NCBI RefSeq assembly: GCF_037975245.1
Contig: NC_092577.1
Location: 2,252,501 to 2,315,000 of the forward strand
Direction: 5' to 3'
From: Apostichopus japonicus
Taxonomy: Eukaryota; Echinodermata; Holothuroidea; Aspidochirotida; Stichopodidae
DNA: 62,500 bases
Both the position numbers and the translations under genes were made by a program. Positions 38,837 to 50,310 of this stretch are shown here, piece by piece. The notes below the pieces were generated by a model, which saw nothing but the letters and a program-made list of their open reading frames with translations, had not been told where the DNA came from and searched no databases. How positions within the stretch are numbered: the first letter of the stretch is position 1; the number at the start of each line of letters is the position of its first letter.

Positions 38837-41235
38837 ATAGAATATTTAAGCAAATTTTACGTCTTTTTTTGTTTGTTTGTGTATGTAAGTTTGTTTGTTT
38901 GTTTTTGTGCCATAGATGTTGAAGGATGAAACAGTTGTCATATTAGGTAAGGTAACTACATGTTAAACTTACACGGTTCACCACTTCTTCCTTCAAATCT
39001 AAAGGGTTATGGTGAGTAAATTAGTACGTACCATAATAGTACAAGTCATCAGCTACTTATTGTGTCCATAACATGCTCACTGAAAACCTCTCCGTCCCCA
39101 TATCGGATAGCTGACAATTTGGCCATTTGCGAAAAGTTTAATTTTCTGTATCATTTCCATGTAGATGATTTAGAATTCTTTGATGAAACATGCAAAATGT
39201 CACTTCAGTGGATCTGTTTTAGAATCTCTTTACGTGGATGGAGGAAATTATTTCAAGGTAAAATAGTCCAGACGAACTAGTATCGATGTGACAGTATTTT
39301 TATAAAGCGTTCGCCTTGCTCCTAAATTGAGGGCGACATTTAAGAATAAGAAGATCCCACATGTCTTGTGCACCGATGAAGGAACTACCGTCTATTGGAT
39401 TGGACTTCCTGTAGCTTCGACCGAGGTTACGGTTAGCTGATCTTACCATAAGGGTTGATTGAAAGTTCGAAGAGCGAACCCTAAAAATTACACAGATTCG
39501 ATCACTTCAAATAATGATTAAAAGTTCCACTTGATTTTCTGTTGATTTATTCTTTTCTTCTTCTCTCAAAATGATGTTGAATTATGGTAAAATAAAGTTT
39601 AAATCAAGTGATAAATTAGACGGCCGCTACTGCAACAAATTGCGAGACTAAAACGATTCATGTGATTATTCAGATCAGTCAAGCATGTGCAAATACGAAA
39701 TCGCCATATTAGAGTGGACGAGTGAGACTGCTTTGGTGGGATGGTGTAAACTATATACTTATTTATTGGTCGAATAACAGCAAACCTTAATATATTACTA
39801 TAATTAGCACACTTCTCCAAAGAGCCAATCAAAAGTGAAGTCATGAAGGTGAGCATTTTCTGTACATATAGTATAGTACTATTAAAGGTAGGCCAAACCA
39901 AACACAAAATTCCACGGAATTACATATCTCATCGCCAGCAAAACTACACTAAGACATGCATTTGACCTTAGCTCACGTGACCTCAGTTACCATGGCAACT
40001 GCATTTTTGATAGCATTTCACATTTACATTACATCTGTCTAGGTTCCGCGTCAATTCAATGTTTTACATGGGGCTGTAGCCCCATTACACTTAATTTGAC
40101 CATTCAGGGCACGAGACACAAGTTCCCGTGTTCCATGTTAATTCAAGGTTTCCCCTTGGAGTTATAGCAAAGAAAAGGTACTCACTCAAGTTGATTTTTT
40201 ACCTTTGGTTCCGGAGGGGGGGGGGCGGGTTGCGAGACACAAGGGTTCACCATGGGGTACCTTCACATCAACATGAGGAGGTTGCGACACATAATTGCGC
40301 TAATAATATACATACGACCATTCTCTACCCAGCAATATGTCGATTTTTGAGCTTAAAAAGGGCCTTGCGCACGTACCCATCTTACTCCGTTACGTATGGG
40401 CTTACACAATGATCAACAATTTAAGGGAAATATCATCCTGAATGCAGTTCATTTGAAAGAGCCAAGTTCGACTGTGTAGTACTTAGTTTTGCATGGCGCT
40501 CTTCATAATTAGTGAACATAAGTAGTAACACTGTACACAGTGTAGACTGCTCCTGAATGAACGTTTAACCCTGATCATGTGTATTTATTCCCTTCTCAAG
40601 TGACTCGTGATAGCTAACTGGACCTAACAACGTCATGATAAACTGGCTATAGTCTCCATGTCTAGGGCATACTTCGTGCCCAGACTCTATATTGGGTGAA
40701 AATTCTTCAGTTCTCAGTTGGAACAGGAAATACGTATAGACCATCTTATACTACGGTAGCCACAATATTCCATTCTGGTGGTGAGAGAAAGTATACCCTT
40801 TTACCATGCTGCGGTCTAGCCACCCCACCCTGCCCCCCCCCCACCCCACCCCGCGTAATGTTATCTCGAAAGGGCGCAGTGTCCTACAAGTACACGACCA
40901 GTATTTATCGCGACAAAGCTCCAACAAATGGGATAATCGGAAGAAATAATCGGGAAATAGGTTGCTTACAGCATGGAGAAAAAAGCCAACCAGATCTTCT
41001 ACGTTTTATTCCCTCTGTGTGAAACATCAGCAACATGGAATAAGTTTGTCACCCCCAGTTTGCAACCGTTTGTTTATTATTGTCATTTTCTCAGTAAAAA
41101 TCACTTTGTTAACCAATTAAGGCCGAGGGAGGGCGGGGTTGAGGGTGGGGGAGATGTTTTTTGTTATTGTCACCAATCCGCATAACTGTATTTCACTGAA
41201 TATAATAAGACCGTTCCACAATTGTTGCTGTTGTT
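38837..41235. other. Gene-poor stretch right of satellite
   Basis: No convincing gene is visible. The interval holds a GTTT-rich patch (38868-38906), G-runs near 40207 and C-runs near 40835. About 60 bp near 39105 resemble 25975-26035, suggesting a dispersed repeat. Confidence 0.4.
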
Positions 41236-41237
41236 TA

Positions 41238-41541
41238 AAGGAATAACGAAGGTAGGGATTAAGGACAATTTATATTATTCAGTAACCTCAAAACTCTGTT
41301 AGTGAAACTTTATATGAACCGCTTACTGTTTGACTGGACCAGAGTACACAGTAAGCCGCCATTGATTACGTACAAGCTCTAAATGCCATATTGATGACGT
41401 CAGAGGACTTTCCAAAGCCAATTTCCAAAGCGAGCGTATTCAGTCAAACAGGAAGCGGTTAACTTAAAAGTCGAATATTAGAGAGTTTTGAGGTAAGTGA
41501 ATAATATAAATTGTCTTTGATCTCTGCCTTCGTTATTCCTT
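41238..41541. mobile_element. MITE with ~60-bp inverted repeats, 304 bp
   Basis: The left end (AAGGAATAACGAAGG...ACAATTTATATTATTCA...CCTCAAAACTCT) and the right end are long, well-matched terminal inverted repeats of about 60 bp. TA flanks both ends (41236-41237 and 41542-41543). It has no coding capacity. The length of the inverted repeats makes the folded form very stable. Confidence 0.85.
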
Positions 41542-41543
41542 TA

Positions 41544-42077
41544 CGCTTGATAGAATCGTGTTGATACTATCTGCCAATGATTATACAGCTTCCCTCCACC
41601 GTATTGAGATACTTGTCATGTTGAGTTACTTGTCAAGGTTGCATCATCATTTCAAATCTAGAGGAAAATAAAAACAACTATGTGTTTGTGCGAAGATGGG
41701 CAGTATATCAGTTACAAGTAATGGGAGGTATTGTTTAGATGGCATGTTTGTTCGAAGACTTTTAACTAGTTGATTATACAAATGATTCAGACAAGTGTGT
41801 CAGTAGCTCCTTGATTAGTTCTGAACATGCACGGTACCTTGTGGTAGCGTCTTCCTTTGTTTACCTCCTCACACCTAACTATGCTTGTGGACATTGATAT
41901 GTATGTTTGTATGTATTTAAGATCCTCCTGCTAGCAGGAACTCGCGAAGAAGCCATAATTTGCTTATCAAAGCCGCAAGCTGACCGAAGTCAGTCTCTTA
42001 GATTCATATTTTAACGTCCATGATTATGAATTGTCAATTGCCATCAACTCTGTAACTGGACGACATACATTAATCTT
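41544..42077. other. Non-coding stretch
   Basis: I see no gene or element here. Confidence 0.4.
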
Positions 42078-42144
42078 GGAGTGACTCGAACCCAGGACCT
42101 TATCATTGAAAGGCACCGGCGTTAACCACTGAGCTTACACTCCC
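42078..42144 (-). repeat. tRNA-like sequence, probably SINE head
   Basis: On the minus strand GGAGTGT and CACTCC can pair as an acceptor stem, GCTCAGTGGTTAACGCC resembles an A box, and GGGTTCGAGTC is a good B box. The anticodon arm does not fold well, so a working tRNA is unlikely; a tRNA-derived SINE head or pseudogene fits better. Confidence 0.5.
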
Positions 42145-42871
42145 TGATATGAATCAGCAACCATGTTAGGTGGTTGATAATGTCATAAACCTGTGTGTGC
42201 TTCATATTCCGGAAATGCCTCTGAATTTGTCTCTCACGTTATTGCACTACGCAAGACTAAGTTACTTGCCTAAACAATATAGTTCTAAGTTACAAAGGTT
42301 TGGTAAGATTTGCCCAGTTAGAGGTATATTAGCCGGCAGAAACGATGAACTATGTTGCAGTCAAGCATTACAATATTGCAGTACATTTTATACGTATTGA
42401 AACAAAATGTCTAAACCAATAACGTATAGATCGGAAAAAGATGAATGAATACAGGAAGACCGACATATTACTCTCTTTATAAAAGGTAACTACTATGCAT
42501 AGTAGAGACTACCTAACTACTATAAGGCGTGGCCTTTGCTGGAGTTTAAGTGAAAGAAAAAGCTATGAATGGAAAACTTTGGAATATTTGTTTTGCAAAT
42601 TTATTATCTGATTTTATCGTTCCTATAGTGATACAGTCTCATTACGATCTATCTTGAATGTTGCTGTTTGATGGAAAAAACCCAAAATAAAACATAATAA
42701 CACATCAGTGTACGTGTCTCAAACCATCATATACCAACTTTGAAGACTGATGATGTTGTGTGCAGTTTATTTGCATTCGAGTTTTCTCTAAGCCTTAAAA
42801 TATAACTATTAATCTAAAGATAAATCTAAATGTCAAAGGTTGATGTGACGTGGAAAACTTAGATTCCGAAA

Positions 42872-42942
42872 ATGTTCATGGAAATCGAGGTTGGTGTTAC
42901 CTCGCCTGATGGAGATGTTCCAATTCCAATTATAGAGGACGA
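42872..42942 (+). CDS. Possible first exon of unknown two-exon gene
   Basis: ATG at 42872 opens 23 codons with regular coding character (SPDGDVPIPIIED) and ends at a consensus donor GA|GTAAGT. The split codon GA can be completed by T at 45256, where a TTTCAG acceptor precedes a second open segment. If real, the gene lies on the plus strand and its 2.3-kb intron holds exons of the PAN-domain gene on the opposite strand. I do not recognise the protein; it may also be a transposon-derived N-terminus. Confidence 0.25.
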
Positions 42943-43290
42943 GTAAGTCTTACATCTCACTGTTTTGATATTGAGTATTCCTAGGTTTTATTAAATCTTT
43001 CCATTAATGAGTTTGAGTAAATGTTGTATAATACACAGACAAACAGTTTGTCACGTCTCTTCTTCTCTCACAGAAAACAGGAGAGGAATCTTACTTTCCA
43101 TGTCACAGTTGTAAATTTCTTATCTAAAGTACTGTAAAAACCTTGGAAGAATTCTCGAGATCAGGATACCAAATTTACCAACTCGATAAAAGAACCATTA
43201 AAGCAATATTACCTATAAAAAGACTTACGTATCTGGTTCCACATCGTTAGAGCATGCAATGTGTTGCCACTGTAAATGTAGACACAGAGT

Positions 43291-43808
43291 TTAATCTAAA
43301 TGCCTAAAAAACTTGTCGACTCTCTCAGAGTACCGGTAGCCTGATACGTAACAGGGTTCGGTGTAATCCGTTGAAGGAGTAACGGTAGCCCTATTGTACC
43401 CGCTGAGGACGCACTGATGATCAGAATCTTTGTAATCAAATGAGCAACATCCCTCAGTCTGGGCACACATCATCCTGCAGGCGTCAAGATCAGGCACTTC
43501 CAGTTCTTTCATAATGTGACTTCTAATGCACGCATCCAAGTCATCTGTCCACGAACCAAACTTTACTCTTTCAGAGTATGTCCAGTCGACGCTGTAGCAC
43601 GGTTGAGTGTAGTCACTAGTCGGCCGGACTGTGTTGCGATTATCACTTTGAAGATTACACAGGCTGCTTTTGACATCGATCGAGAGACACGTGAAAGCAG
43701 TTTCACTTACGCAACGATCTTGACAAGCGCTTAAGCTCGACGTCTGGTTGTCATGCACTACATTATTCAATCGAATGCAACCCTGAACTGTGTCACTCCA
43801 GTAGAACT
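43291..43808 (-). CDS. PAN/apple-domain gene, terminal exon (two domains)
   Basis: The exon begins after a T-rich acceptor (TTATCTTTTCAG) in phase 1 and ends at TAA (43291-43293). It encodes two PAN/apple modules in tandem. Each has the six-cysteine pattern GC(I/V)R...C-x3-C...(F/C).(C/S)...C.L...NR.(T/A)V.P(S/T).DYT(Q/E)PCY followed by a YSERV end. In this superfamily such modules are disulfide-bonded, extracellular and bind carbohydrate or protein. NQTS offers an N-glycosylation site. There is no membrane anchor at the C-terminus (it ends with ~7 polar residues after YSERV), so a secreted product is likely. AATAAA on the minus strand near 42990 could be the polyadenylation signal. The orthologue cannot be named. 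Confidence 0.8.
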
Positions 43809-44766
43809 CTGAAAAGATAAATAGGTCAGCTTTGGGTTAATAAATAATAACGCTATAAGGAATAAGTTAGTAAAGCGTCACAGTTGTTTTACAAGTTCGA
43901 TACTACCCCGAAAACCTCTTCTCAATTGATCAAGAGAAACACATAGACCTTTTGTATTTCGTCTAGTAAAAAGTTTTGTCCTCATCCAAAGCAATGTGTC
44001 GTTTGCTCCCTTTTAAAGCATGCAAGTCTGTAAAGAAAACAGCTCATTTGAATCTAAAGTTACTACCACCCGCATAAGGTAGCAGGATTAACTTCAACTG
44101 ACACTTTGGATGGGGCAGGACGGGGCGGGGAGGACGCTGCGATTTTGATCAGCCATAACACGACAAGAATTGTGAAGAGAGTTGTATTATAAAGAAAATA
44201 TAGACACAACCTTGATATGTAAGTCAATGGAACAAGTAGGCGCGAGCTAGATGTTGCAGGTTGGATGCTTCAAATTAAATGGTACTCTTGACGAAATTTA
44301 CGTTATGTACGAAAACTGTAACAGTACCGGTCTTAGTTTAAATACAATTGCATATGCTTATTCGCAATGCGACGTCTAATTGTTCGAACCAGACTGTTAA
44401 TAAATACGGACGGGGACGGGGGGGGGGGGGGGGTAATTAGATGTTAGGAAGTTTAGGGTAAGGATTTTTTGAAAGATTTTTGTAACATAGAGAGTGCCCA
44501 GCTGAACAATGGTGCTATATTTCGCCCTTTTCGGAAGGGTTCGAAAATTTGTGATGTCTCTTTAGGTTGCACTGTACTAACATTTTATATCTTTATGCAT
44601 TGTTTAATGTTTTGAACTATTCTGTGGACAGAGGTCAATTTGACCTGTTTTCCATAGGCTTTTTCGTGAGGGAGGAGAGAATAGAAAATGATCAAGGGTC
44701 TCAACAAGGGAAGTGTTCTCTGACGGACTGTGCTATTTATAAAATTTAAAATAAATAAATAAATAC

Positions 44767-45024
44767 CTGTATCCGTCTTTTCTGAGTGCTGATAACCTTC
44801 TGCGTAACAAGGCTGCGAATATATACCAAGAGATCGAATACTTGCACGATTGTGTCGGCTCAGAAAACATATTTTCAAATCAGATTCGTAATCTATTGAC
44901 AAACATACACATTCAGTCTCGTCTTCGCATCTTTGGTGGCAGTCGTCCATATCATCCACCTCCCTGATGTCTTTATCGTTGTAGCCTCTAATGCAACCAG
45001 AAACAGGGATCGTCCAGCCATAGT
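44767..45024 (-). CDS. PAN/apple-domain gene, internal exon
   Basis: This 258-bp exon has an acceptor CTTACCCACAG and donor ACAG|GTATTT, phase 1 at both ends, so it can be gained or lost without frame change. It codes one PAN/apple module: SGCIRGYND, DDCHQRC, CVCLSIDY, ICFLSRHNR, YSQPCY, and then HSEK. Its donor in phase 1 fits the acceptor phase of the terminal exon 959 bp downstream. It would be secreted as part of a multi-PAN protein. The conserved pattern S-x-HNR-x-S/T before the last Cys is shared by all modules of this gene. Confidence 0.8.
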
Positions 45025-45255
45025 CTGTGGGTAAGACACACGACATATTTTGGTGTGTGCGTCATTGGAATACGAATAATTTATTTTACTGTCATGAAGT
45101 TCTGATGTTAGTTTTGCTGTTATCTACATACACTAAATGTGATCTCCTACTAAATAAGAGGATTTCTAGAATGGTTGCCACACGTCGTTAAACATGAGGG
45201 GTTTGGAGATATACTTCTCCTGCATTTTTGTATTGAATATTTTTTGTGCTTTCAG

Positions 45256-45437
45256 TGCTTCTGCCTCGAGCAGATTTAGTAAAGCAAAGGAAAGAAAGAT
45301 AGATGAAGTAATTGAAAAAGAAACTGGGGATCGTTAGTCAAAAGAAGAAGATGAAGTAGACGAAGATAAAGAACCGAAGGAATTGATGAGGGAAGTTTTG
45401 GATCAAATACCAATGATGATGAAATTGTTGGAATGAG
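45256..45437 (+). pseudogene. Acidic/basic coding-like segment (exon 2 candidate or TE N-terminus)
   Basis: After TTTCAG an open segment encodes a Lys/Glu-rich stretch beginning SASSRFSKAKERKIDEVIE, interrupted by TAG at 45335-45337, then resumes in the same frame (KEEDEVDEDKEPKEL) to TGA. The start is in phase with the donor at 42943. SRF-then-IDE wording recalls the N-terminal region before tyrosine-recombinase-like or retroelement domains, but this is weak. It lies ~160 bp upstream of the gypsy-like integrase remnant, so it may belong to that element. Confidence 0.25.
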
Positions 45438-45599
45438 GCACAACAGTCAGACTTAAGTCTTTAATTAGTATGTGATAGAAGAGAGTGTCAATTAGTGATG
45501 ATGTTACAAATCATGTGGAAATGTTTCTTTGAACCAGATGTCATATTGAAGAGAAATGGTCATCTTGTTAGGAGTTAGATATAAGAGATTATATATGTA

Positions 45600-46750
45600 A
45601 CAGTACTACTGGTGTTAGAGATAAGATACAAATTGGCCATGGTATCCCAATTTCGGGAGAAAAACAACACCCAGGCTGATAACGATATTTATTTGCCCGG
45701 GATTGTTAAGGTTGTAGCAGATTTTTGTCAGTCTTGTGTAAAATGCCAAAAGACTCCTAACATTATGGAGCAGTAAAGGCACCCACGATTTCTCTTCCTA
45801 TATTATAGATGCACTGTTCAAGAGAGAGGGTACGGATATTTTGGTGTCATTGTCAAGATCCAAACTGGGAACAAGTATACACTAGTACTTGTAGATTATG
45901 CAGCATGATACCCAGAAGTCATTTTAGTTCGAAATATTGTAAGCAAAAACTATTGCACAGGAGATGAATACAGTATTTGCTGGGGAATAATTACTTCAAG
46001 AGAACTTGACAGATCAAGGTACTAATTTTTACGTCGAGACTTTTTAAAGGAGATTTGTGAACTCCTTAATATTAATATTATATCCTATCTATCTATGTTA
46101 CCCTCAGATCAATGGAATAGTAGAAAGATTTATTGGCACTCTTAATTCGATGTTAAAGTTGTTTGTTGACCAGGAAGCCACCCAGTGGGACAAACTTGTC
46201 CCATTATGATTGTTTGCATATAGGGAGGTACCCCAAGAGAGTACAAAATTTAGTCCATTTGTTCTCCTATATTTCAGAAGTTCACGAGGCCCCTTTGGAA
46301 ATTTACATGATTCATGATTACAAGATGGGTTATGCCGATGGCAAAACTGTAATCGCATAAATTCTTGCAGTGACGCAAAGATTAATAGAGCTGCCCCATG
46401 TTGCTAAGTCGTCCCTACATAGGTCACAAGACAAACAAAGGACATAGTGCGATAGAAATGCTTGCAGTCGAAGGTATGAAGTTGGTTAGAAAGAAAGTAT
46501 TTGTACTTCTGCCTACAGATCCAAATAAACTGATAGCTCAGTGGCAGGGGCCATTTGGAATTACCAGAGTAGTTAACGAGGTTGACTATGAAGTTAAAAT
46601 AGAAACCAGAAGTAGAAACAGGAAGGTTGTGTTTCATATAAACATGCTTAAGCCGTGGGTTGATTGTGGTGAAGTTAATAATGTATTTCAAGTTGGAATT
46701 AAGAATGAGGAATTCAGCCTGATGTTAGTAAAACCCAAACCTAATTTCTG
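45600..46750 (+). pseudogene. Ty3/gypsy-type integrase remnant
   Basis: Across several frame changes the translation gives an integrase: zinc-binding end (PGIVKVVADFCQSC, CVKCQKT) near 45700-45760, first catalytic Asp in TLVLVDYA near 45885, second in LTDQGTNF near 46006, and the catalytic Glu in NGIVERFIGTLNSML near 46113-46155. AYREVPQES-like wording follows, then a better kept C-terminal part at 46398-46750 (LLPTDPNKLIAQWQGPFGI and VVFHINMLKPW) that matches the gypsy integrase C-terminal GPF/Y domain. Stops and frameshifts make it inactive. It sits in an intron of the PAN gene on the opposite strand. Confidence 0.8.
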
Positions 46751-46779
46751 AATGTGTATCAAACCCAAACCTGGAGAGA

Positions 46780-47243
46780 ACAAAAGCAAGACAAATAGAA
46801 GAGGAACATGAAAAACAGGTTTTGGAGGAAATGAGTGAAGCTGGTCTGACTGCAAATTCCAGTAAATTTGTGAGTCATCGAAGATAATGCAAAGTTAATG
46901 TGCACCAGTTTCCAACAAAGGTTGAGGCAATTCAAAATGGATGGGCATGAGAATCTAGTGATGTAGTAAAGCCGATAAGGTGTCCATATAGGGAAAGGAA
47001 ATATTCAATTATTGTCATAGTCTGGGCGATTGAAAAGATACATGCACATTTGTGCATTTGTATGGTACTACGTTCTGTATAGGTTCACACAGATCACAGA
47101 CCCTTGCAATGGTTAGAACAGTGAAACATGGCAATGCAGGATTTGGTTGTTGGCCATTGCAATTGCAGTCGTCCACTTTTGATGTTCAACATAAACCTGT
47201 TCAAGAGAAGAAAAATGGTGATGCACCTCCATGTATATGGTAG
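46780..47243 (+). pseudogene. Gypsy-like RT C-terminus and RNase H remnant, downstream of integrase
   Basis: Directly after the integrase C-terminus, and in the same orientation, come EEEHEKQVLEEMSEAGLTAN (RT palm/thumb wording), KVEAIQN, an RKYSIIVIVWAIEKIH block, and RNase H strings VHTDHRPLQWLE and WPLQLQSSTFDVQHKP in shifting frames. In most Ty3/gypsy elements RT-RNase H precedes integrase; here the order is integrase then RT/RNase H. That is the order of the deuterostome Gmr1-like group described by Goodwin and Poulter. Most of the RT itself (fingers, YxDD palm) is missing. Two abutting fragments of different copies is the alternative. Confidence 0.65.
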
Positions 47244-48351
47244 AATATAATATCATTTGTAATTCTTCCTTGTGTTTGATACAAGTTGTGCACGGTTGCA
47301 TTAAGGCATGCTTTTTTATGTAGAAGTATTGGTTATTACGTACTCATGCTATTACCACTTTTCCATTGTTTCATTTGTGTCTATTAGTGACAAGGGATTC
47401 ACCTTATGACATTCTGCAGCTCACAAAGGTTGACGTGACTAAACAAGCAAAACGCGAGAAAGAATCGCTCAAAGTGAACATGGTTGTACTTCACAAACAC
47501 GAATGTGAACTATAAGACATAGCCTACCAATGCTAAAAGAATGACGCAAAACTGTATGCAAAATAACGCCAAGATGTCAGAAAAGGACAGGATGAATCAG
47601 CATTAACAGCAGGAAAACAAGATTAACGATAACATGCCCGAAGTACTTATGAACGAGAAAGAGGCTTAATAGCCACAGAAAGCAGAAAAATTATTAAGAC
47701 AATCAAACAGGTCTCAATGAATAAGAAGAATGAAGCAAAGCGATACGATGACATCAATGCAAACCAATAAACAAAAATATGAATTTAAAGAAACTGAACG
47801 AAAGAATGTTTGGCATTGAGATCGACCATTTTGAAAAACGTGGACGGATATATGTTATTGTAGGCAATATTTTATATTCATTGTCTGTTTTAGTTGTATA
47901 GAAATTCACAATACGGTGAAAACCATGTAACTAAAAGAACGTTTCATTGCCTTGATTACACCAGACAATGTTATATGAAAGCAATGCAGACATCATGCTA
48001 TCATGGCTATTATTTAACCTCACTTCAATATAGGCTTTAATCAATATTGTCTTTGAGTGATTGCCTCATACAGTAGAAGTTTATAAATGCTGTTCTTGTG
48101 GCTCCTATGAAATAAATGCCCAAAACAACGAATGGTTGAAAATTTCATAGTCATGTATGAAATGACTTCGCTTATTAATTAATCTTAAACTTCACCTCAA
48201 CCTTCAAGGTAATATCCTTGGTGGTTGTATAACGATGTGCCACCGGAGTGAACACATTTTTCGGTCATGATAACAAAATATGCAACAAGATATGCAACTT
48301 GTGACAACCATGTTTACTCCACTATACAGCTCTATAAAAGTAAATATTTAC
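47244..48351. other. Intronic non-coding stretch of PAN gene
   Basis: AT-rich sequence with no gene or clear element end. I could not identify LTRs of the gypsy-like remnant here or on its left side. Confidence 0.4.
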
Positions 48352-48603
48352 CCATATCCAAACGTTCTGCGTACTGAAATGTTGTCTGAGCATTGCAAGG
48401 TTGCCTAAAATCTCCACTTGGCTGTACGCTGTTACGATTATGGCGGCTGTTCATACAAGTTTCGCCGTTGAAGTCGACCGACAAACACCGGAAGGACGTC
48501 TGACCCTCACAAATTCTCTTACATTGATCAAGAGATGACGCCGTACCTGACCAATCGTTATAACCTCCTAAACATGCTTCGGCTACTTCACTCCATTTTC
48601 CTT
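48352..48603 (-). CDS. PAN/apple-domain gene, internal exon (most 5' seen)
   Basis: This 252-bp exon has an acceptor TTTATTGCCATAG and donor ATGG|GTAAAT, phase 1 at both ends as in the other PAN exon of this gene. It encodes one module: EACLGGYND, QCKRIC, FRCLSVDF, TCMNSRHNR, FRQPC and a YAERLD end. It is separated from the next exon by a 3.3-kb intron holding the gypsy-like remnant. No signal-peptide exon is visible between here and 53587, so the 5' part of the gene is missing, far upstream, or lost. Function is inferred only from the PAN family (extracellular binding). Confidence 0.78.
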
Positions 48604-50023
48604 CTATGGCAATAAAGAGAGGGTACCAATATTGACAAAAATGCCTATGAGACACAGATAGCGGTGAGTGGAGAGGGGGGGGGGGGACGGGAGAGGTTTA
48701 TCATATGAGTATTGCTTTATCATATTTATATTACAACTGGGCTTCTATAAAGGACATATTTATTCCTTGCAAAGGTAATCGATATGCAAACTTGTAAAAT
48801 TTACGTACCATGCGATGCTATAGAAGAAGTATATACTTCTAAACGGGATCAACTGTGAAAATCAAAGTTTAAGCAGGTAAACTTGTCTAGGACAAATAAT
48901 AATGGTAATCATATGGCCGGACATGGAATAACAATACACTATAACATTACTTTGCTTTACTCACTTTGACACAGGCACACAGAGGAGGCCATTAGGAGGA
49001 TCGCTGTGATTCTTGTAAATCTATCTATCCTAGTGAGTCTCGAAACAAATGTTGGGAGGCTTAATGAGAAATTAAAAAACGGAAATGTTGTGAATAACTC
49101 CCCCAAACGTTTAAGAAAAATGGTGCTCACTTGGGAAATCTCCTAGTTTAAAAATCGTCTCTGGGAACCGTCGTTTTGTAAACCTGAGATAATATAGTGC
49201 GACTAGGATCTAACATTTTCAACTTTAACCATTTGTTGTTCCTGTCATATTTTCACGGTTGAATGTTAACAGTGTTTACAATGAAACCAATGCCAACCGT
49301 AAATCATTTGAAGAGTTTTAAATTTGTAATAAATAAAGAAAAACATACATATTAAGGCACGTATGGTGCGATGATGTCATATTGAGAATACGATATTAGC
49401 TGTTTGGCGAAGTGTTATGGTTATATCTATCACAGAGACTTAAGATGATGATCGATGTGTGTCTCATTTTATTTGTTCACCGATGTGATACAATCTATGG
49501 TTAGAGAAAGGTACAGGGTGTGAACAGCTGGAAGTCACTAACACCAGCATAACCTATGGTAACAACAACGATAACGACATATTTTGAAACTTCTATAAAC
49601 TTAAGGATATTTTCAAGCCATTAAAAACCCGTTTTCTCGAGTTAGTCTCCAGAAGCACAAACGATGTTTTAATTCAGTGAATGGTTCATAAATCATAACA
49701 ACTTTGAAAATTAGAGCAGACAAAATGAGCTAGAACGAGATTCGAATCAGTCACCTCGGTCCAGTGACGTGAAAAGGATTTCAACAAAATTGCCCCTACT
49801 GACTTTGCACTGAGGGGTAGGAACTTGGATTTGATAAAGGAGCCCCTGAGAGATATCCTTATTTTCCTTCATCAATCGTTTCACCTCGTGTCTAAGAACC
49901 ACATCTTACGACCCATCTTGAAACTGATTTAAATATTGCCTACAACATCTGGTGCACTACTGACCTTTACTATAAAAAACGAATCCAATACGTTAGCTGT
50001 ACAAACGTAAAATATTGCCTATT
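48604..50023. other. Non-coding stretch
   Basis: No gene is recognised. A poly-G run lies at about 48676-48687. Confidence 0.4.
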
Positions 50024-50310
50024 TTACTGAAGTGAATAGAATTCCACTTAAGTGGAATACAATTCTACTTAAGTGAAACTGCATAACACTGAAGTTAATT
50101 AGAATAATTTGTACTCTACTTAAGTGCAATTCTATTTCACTTAAGTACAATGCATTTTACTTAATTCGAATTGCATTTCAAGTATGTAGAATTGGGAGGA
50201 AAATGTTAAAACGACTTGCCAAAGAATCTGTTTTAACATTTACCCCCTAATTTTACGTAAGTGAAACGCTTTCTACTTAAGTGAAATGCAATTAAACTTA
50301 GGTGGCATTC
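50024..50310. repeat. Cluster of ACTTAAGT palindromes, ~21-bp spacing
   Basis: Five exact ACTTAAGT sites (50046, 50067, 50118, 50139 and 50275) and near matches at about 50159, 50255 and 50297 lie within 290 bp. Many are spaced 20-22 bp apart and embedded in AATTCTACTTAAGTGAA-type context. This looks like a decayed ~21-bp minisatellite. TTAAGTG is also the core recognised by NK-2 class homeodomain proteins, so a regulatory role is possible but unproven. Confidence 0.7.

Noticed and set aside
42078-42144. Functional tRNA gene on the minus strand
   Set aside because: A and B boxes are good but the anticodon arm does not pair; more likely a SINE head.
49735-49790. tRNA-like B box (GATTCGAATC) on the minus strand
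   Set aside because: No A box or cloverleaf could be built around it.
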